The notes under the pieces: generated by a model
Databases searched by the model: none
What the model was told of the DNA's origin: nothing
Seen by the model: the letters and a program-made list of their open reading frames with translations, nothing else
Program-made: the position numbers and the translations under genes
DNA from: Pelosinus sp. UFO1
GTDB lineage: Bacteria; Bacillota; Negativicutes; DSM-13327
NCBI RefSeq assembly: GCF_000725345.1
Contig: NZ_CP008852.1
Location: 4,146,001-4,210,000, forward strand
DNA length: 64,000 bases
Direction: 5' to 3'
Shown: positions 61,928 through 64,000 of the stretch, one piece after another
How the letters are laid out: each line of letters starts with the position of its first letter
Numbering within the stretch: position 1 is the first letter of the stretch

Positions 61928-62563
61928 TTAGACCTCCATTTCCCCAATCGAAATATCTTCTGCATTTGTTTCTTCTGCCTCGATTGCTCGTGTAATATCG
62001 TCAATTTTACCTCGCAAAATAACTTCATAGGTTTTATCCAAAAGGTCCTCTCTAAGCATGTACAATGATGGTCCAGCCTGATAAACAGGCGCGCCCACCA
62101 TTGGTTGAACAATAAAACTATACCGTTTAAGAACTTTTAGTAGCCCACCAATCATTGTTTTAGAATCATATCGCTTATGTCTGAACTTTTCTCCATAATT
62201 AAGAAAAATTTCATCAAATGAGATACTTAAAATCTCCTTTTCATCTGCTGTTCCCATTTTTTTAGGTAGGATAAGTTTAACAAAGAGGATGTTAATCATT
62301 GCCAAGTGATTGCGGTTAAAATCTCGATTACGCCGATGGAAAACATCAAAAGCATCAATATCATATTCTTTTTTTAAACGCAGCACATACCATTCAGGTG
62401 TAATGACCATTTCATAGCCAATAACACTAAAAACTTCCTGTACTTGGCAGAAGGTAGAGTAGTTTTCTAACTGTGGCACGTCCTTTTTAGGAATCCAACC
62501 AAAGTGAAACATTGTACATATTTGCCTAATCTCAGAAGTCACTGTAATTGTTGTTGCCTCCAT
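61928..62563 (-). CDS. jetB: Wadjet subunit JetB (MksE-like)
   Basis: 211 residues from ATG 62563; a longer frame to 62602 overlaps jetA without better SD (GAGGCG lies six bases before the chosen ATG). Winged-helix KITE-like protein that bridges JetA and the JetC heads (DUF4194-type). The sequence is helix-rich with VVLKKEYDID-like segments; assigned mainly by position between jetA and jetC and by length. It is one base from the jetA stop. Confidence 0.85.
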   Translation of the reverse strand: MEATTITVTSEIRQICTMFHFGWIPKKDVPQLENYSTFCQVQEVFSVIGYEMVITPEWYVLRLKKEYDIDAFDVFHRRNRDFNRNHLAMINILFVKLILPKKMGTADEKEILSISFDEIFLNYGEKFRHKRYDSKTMIGGLLKVLKRYSFIVQPMVGAPVYQAGPSLYMLREDLLDKTYEVILRGKIDDITRAIEAEETNAEDISIGEMEV

Positions 62564-62564
62564 T

Positions 62565-63812
62565 TTATTCGCCTCGCTTATCTTTGAATATGGAAACATC
62601 ATTCATTTCCTCAACGGGACCAATGGATTGTCTAAACACATCTCTCACATCCATATTGAATTTCCACTCACGACCTAATCCATCTATAGTAGAGAGTTCA
62701 TGTGTAAGCTGTACGGCTTGACCTGTTCGATATAGGGCTATGCCAAATTTATCTCCATGATCAAATAACAATTCATCCAGCGCAGTGCAATCCACATCTC
62801 TCATTTTGGCTGCTATTTCGTGATACAGTAATTCCAGAGGATTTTTCACTTTTTCAATAATAAATTCCTCTTCAATAAAATCTACAATTTCTGGTGGCGG
62901 AGTAATTTCAATTATTTCTTCAGGTTGATCATTCAATAGCGATAGTGTTTTTGTCTCAATCGTCTCTTCTCGAAGCTGACTCACTTGTTTCAACGAAGCA
63001 AAAGTATCCCTTGTAAGTCCTGACAAAAGCTCAACCGAAGCATTGCGAAGATAATCATCTAGCATGTCTGGTGTAATAAACTCTCCAATAGATTTTGAGT
63101 TTTCACTAACTAGTTCTTGACCCATTCTTACAATTTGAGAGACAAGATCTATCATTTGACTAAGAAGAGTATGAATTTCAAACTCCTTCTCGCTATTAGA
63201 GAATATATTGAGATGACTTTTTTTTAGATTTTTACGTAGACGACTAACTTCAGCGATAATTTCCTGTCCCTCGTGGAATATTTTCCATATCCGACGCCGA
63301 TCTTTTTTTTGTAAAATCCGCTGCATATCATCACATTTATTTCTTAATCCAGATAAAAGGCGAAGAAAATAGAGATTTTCCTTCTCATCTTCATCAAGGT
63401 TATAGAAACTTCCACTACCCGCCTCATGCTCATCCAACCTTAATGACTGTGAAAAAGACATATCTCCACGTGGCAATGATGTGAACATAAAATGCACCAG
63501 CGATCTCGCTCGGTCTGGCATCTCGAAATCAACACCATTATATTGTAGCCATCCTGCATCTCGCAGGTGTTTTATAACCTGTACACGAGTCTGTTTTTTC
63601 ATGTAGCTCAGGGCGCTGTCGATTTCGGAGTTTGTCATTGTCCCAAATTTGCCCGCCAATGTCCGAGCAGCGGCTAAAATCAAAGTCACTAGTTGAGTAT
63701 CACGAATTTTAAAAATATCGAATAAGGCATAGTGTTCTTCAAGTTTTTTCGCAGCGGTGATATCAGGTTGATTAAGTTCGTAATCAAATCCTCTTACATC
63801 AGGCACTTGCAC
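62565..63812 (-). CDS. jetA: Wadjet subunit JetA (MksF-like kleisin)
   Basis: 415 residues from a GTG at 63812 with GAGGGTG five bases upstream. An N-terminal winged-helix region (LVTLILAAARTLAGKF, SEIDSALSYMKK) precedes a helical middle with QRILQKKDRRRIWKIFHEG and a C-terminal winged helix (NPLELLYHEIAAKMRD). This matches the kleisin-like DUF3375/JetA role, closing the ring around JetC. First gene of the operon. Subtype I, II or III cannot be fixed from sequence alone. Confidence 0.88.
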   Translation of the reverse strand: MQVPDVRGFDYELNQPDITAAKKLEEHYALFDIFKIRDTQLVTLILAAARTLAGKFGTMTNSEIDSALSYMKKQTRVQVIKHLRDAGWLQYNGVDFEMPDRARSLVHFMFTSLPRGDMSFSQSLRLDEHEAGSGSFYNLDEDEKENLYFLRLLSGLRNKCDDMQRILQKKDRRRIWKIFHEGQEIIAEVSRLRKNLKKSHLNIFSNSEKEFEIHTLLSQMIDLVSQIVRMGQELVSENSKSIGEFITPDMLDDYLRNASVELLSGLTRDTFASLKQVSQLREETIETKTLSLLNDQPEEIIEITPPPEIVDFIEEEFIIEKVKNPLELLYHEIAAKMRDVDCTALDELLFDHGDKFGIALYRTGQAVQLTHELSTIDGLGREWKFNMDVRDVFRQSIGPVEEMNDVSIFKDKRGE

Positions 63813-63903
63813 ATAAACACCCTCTTAATCTAATTTCATTCATCGATCAGTTATATTTAAAATTTGAAATATATGCGGGTGCTACTATATCCCACACCCT
63901 CTC

Positions 63904-64000
63904 TTACAGGAATTCTTTAAGACTATAAGTGAGCGCATAAATATCACTAAACAATTCTTTCCAGTCCCTTGATGCTATCGAAAAATTCAATCTTTGCGCC
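63904..64000 (-). CDS. C-terminal end of a gene running off the right edge
   Basis: One minus-strand frame stays open from the edge to TAA 63904-63906 and reads AQRLNFSIASRDWKELFSDI then YALTYSLKEFL. Another frame stops earlier. It is too short to identify. It lies 91 bases upstream of jetA on the same strand. Confidence 0.35.
   Translation of the reverse strand, partial: AQRLNFSIASRDWKELFSDIYALTYSLKEFL

Overview
The window is AT-rich, densely packed bacterial DNA with Shine-Dalgarno starts (AGGAGG/GGAGG type) and many intrinsic terminators. The gene content (LevR-type sigma-54 activators driving PTS operons, BioY, a KimA-type permease, MocR, YmaF, an M3 oligoendopeptidase, 4-hydroxyphenylacetate decarboxylase, a GEMM c-di-GMP riboswitch) points to an anaerobic Firmicute. 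A Negativicutes relative such as Pelosinus or Sporomusa is my best guess, but the window holds no rRNA or other marker that proves it. No tRNA, rRNA, CRISPR array or intact insertion sequence was seen.

Layout. 1-7300: a galactitol-type PTS operon on the minus strand, in the order LevR-like activator, EIIA, EIIB, EIIC, zinc polyol dehydrogenase, then a glycerol-1-phosphate dehydrogenase-like gene that runs off the left edge. A sigma-54 promoter lies directly before the activator. 7.7-16.6 kb: bioY behind a BirA operator, an RraA-family gene plus MFS transporter with a divergent LysR, an HD-GYP protein, a split lysine exporter followed by a MocR regulator, and an HD hydrolase. 16.8-23.5 kb: a mannose-family PTS (IIB-IIC-IID-IIA) behind its own sigma-54 promoter, a second LevR activator and manA. 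24-31 kb: a KimA-type potassium permease, an untracked 57-residue protein with its own promoter and terminator, an acetyltransferase, and a divergent histidine kinase / response regulator / REC-GGDEF-EAL group. 31-36 kb: an amino-acid permease and alanine dehydrogenase; ald has a sigma-54 promoter with three tandem dyad sites upstream and a divergent ACT-PAS-AAA+ activator. 36-38.5 kb: a chemoreceptor behind a c-di-GMP riboswitch. 38.7-44.5 kb: the hpdBCA p-cresol-forming operon and a 2-hydroxycarboxylate-type transporter. 44.7-49.5 kb: small proteins, YmaF and an M3 peptidase, interspersed with a recurring structured RNA-like element.

49.6-64 kb is an accessory region. It carries small unknown proteins, remnants of mobile or decayed genes, a large perfect palindrome, a complete Wadjet operon (jetABCD), and next to it a tight four-gene operon that I do not recognise as a described system: a STAS-like/GHKL ATPase, a STAS-like/phosphoribosyltransferase, a metallophosphoesterase/orotate-PRTase-like fusion, and ThyX. 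This operon is the best candidate in the window for an undescribed nucleotide-centred defence or stress system.

Regulatory themes. There are three sigma-54 promoters, each matched to a nearby activator gene. There is also a c-di-GMP theme: an HD-GYP protein, a GGDEF-EAL protein, and a riboswitch controlling a chemoreceptor.
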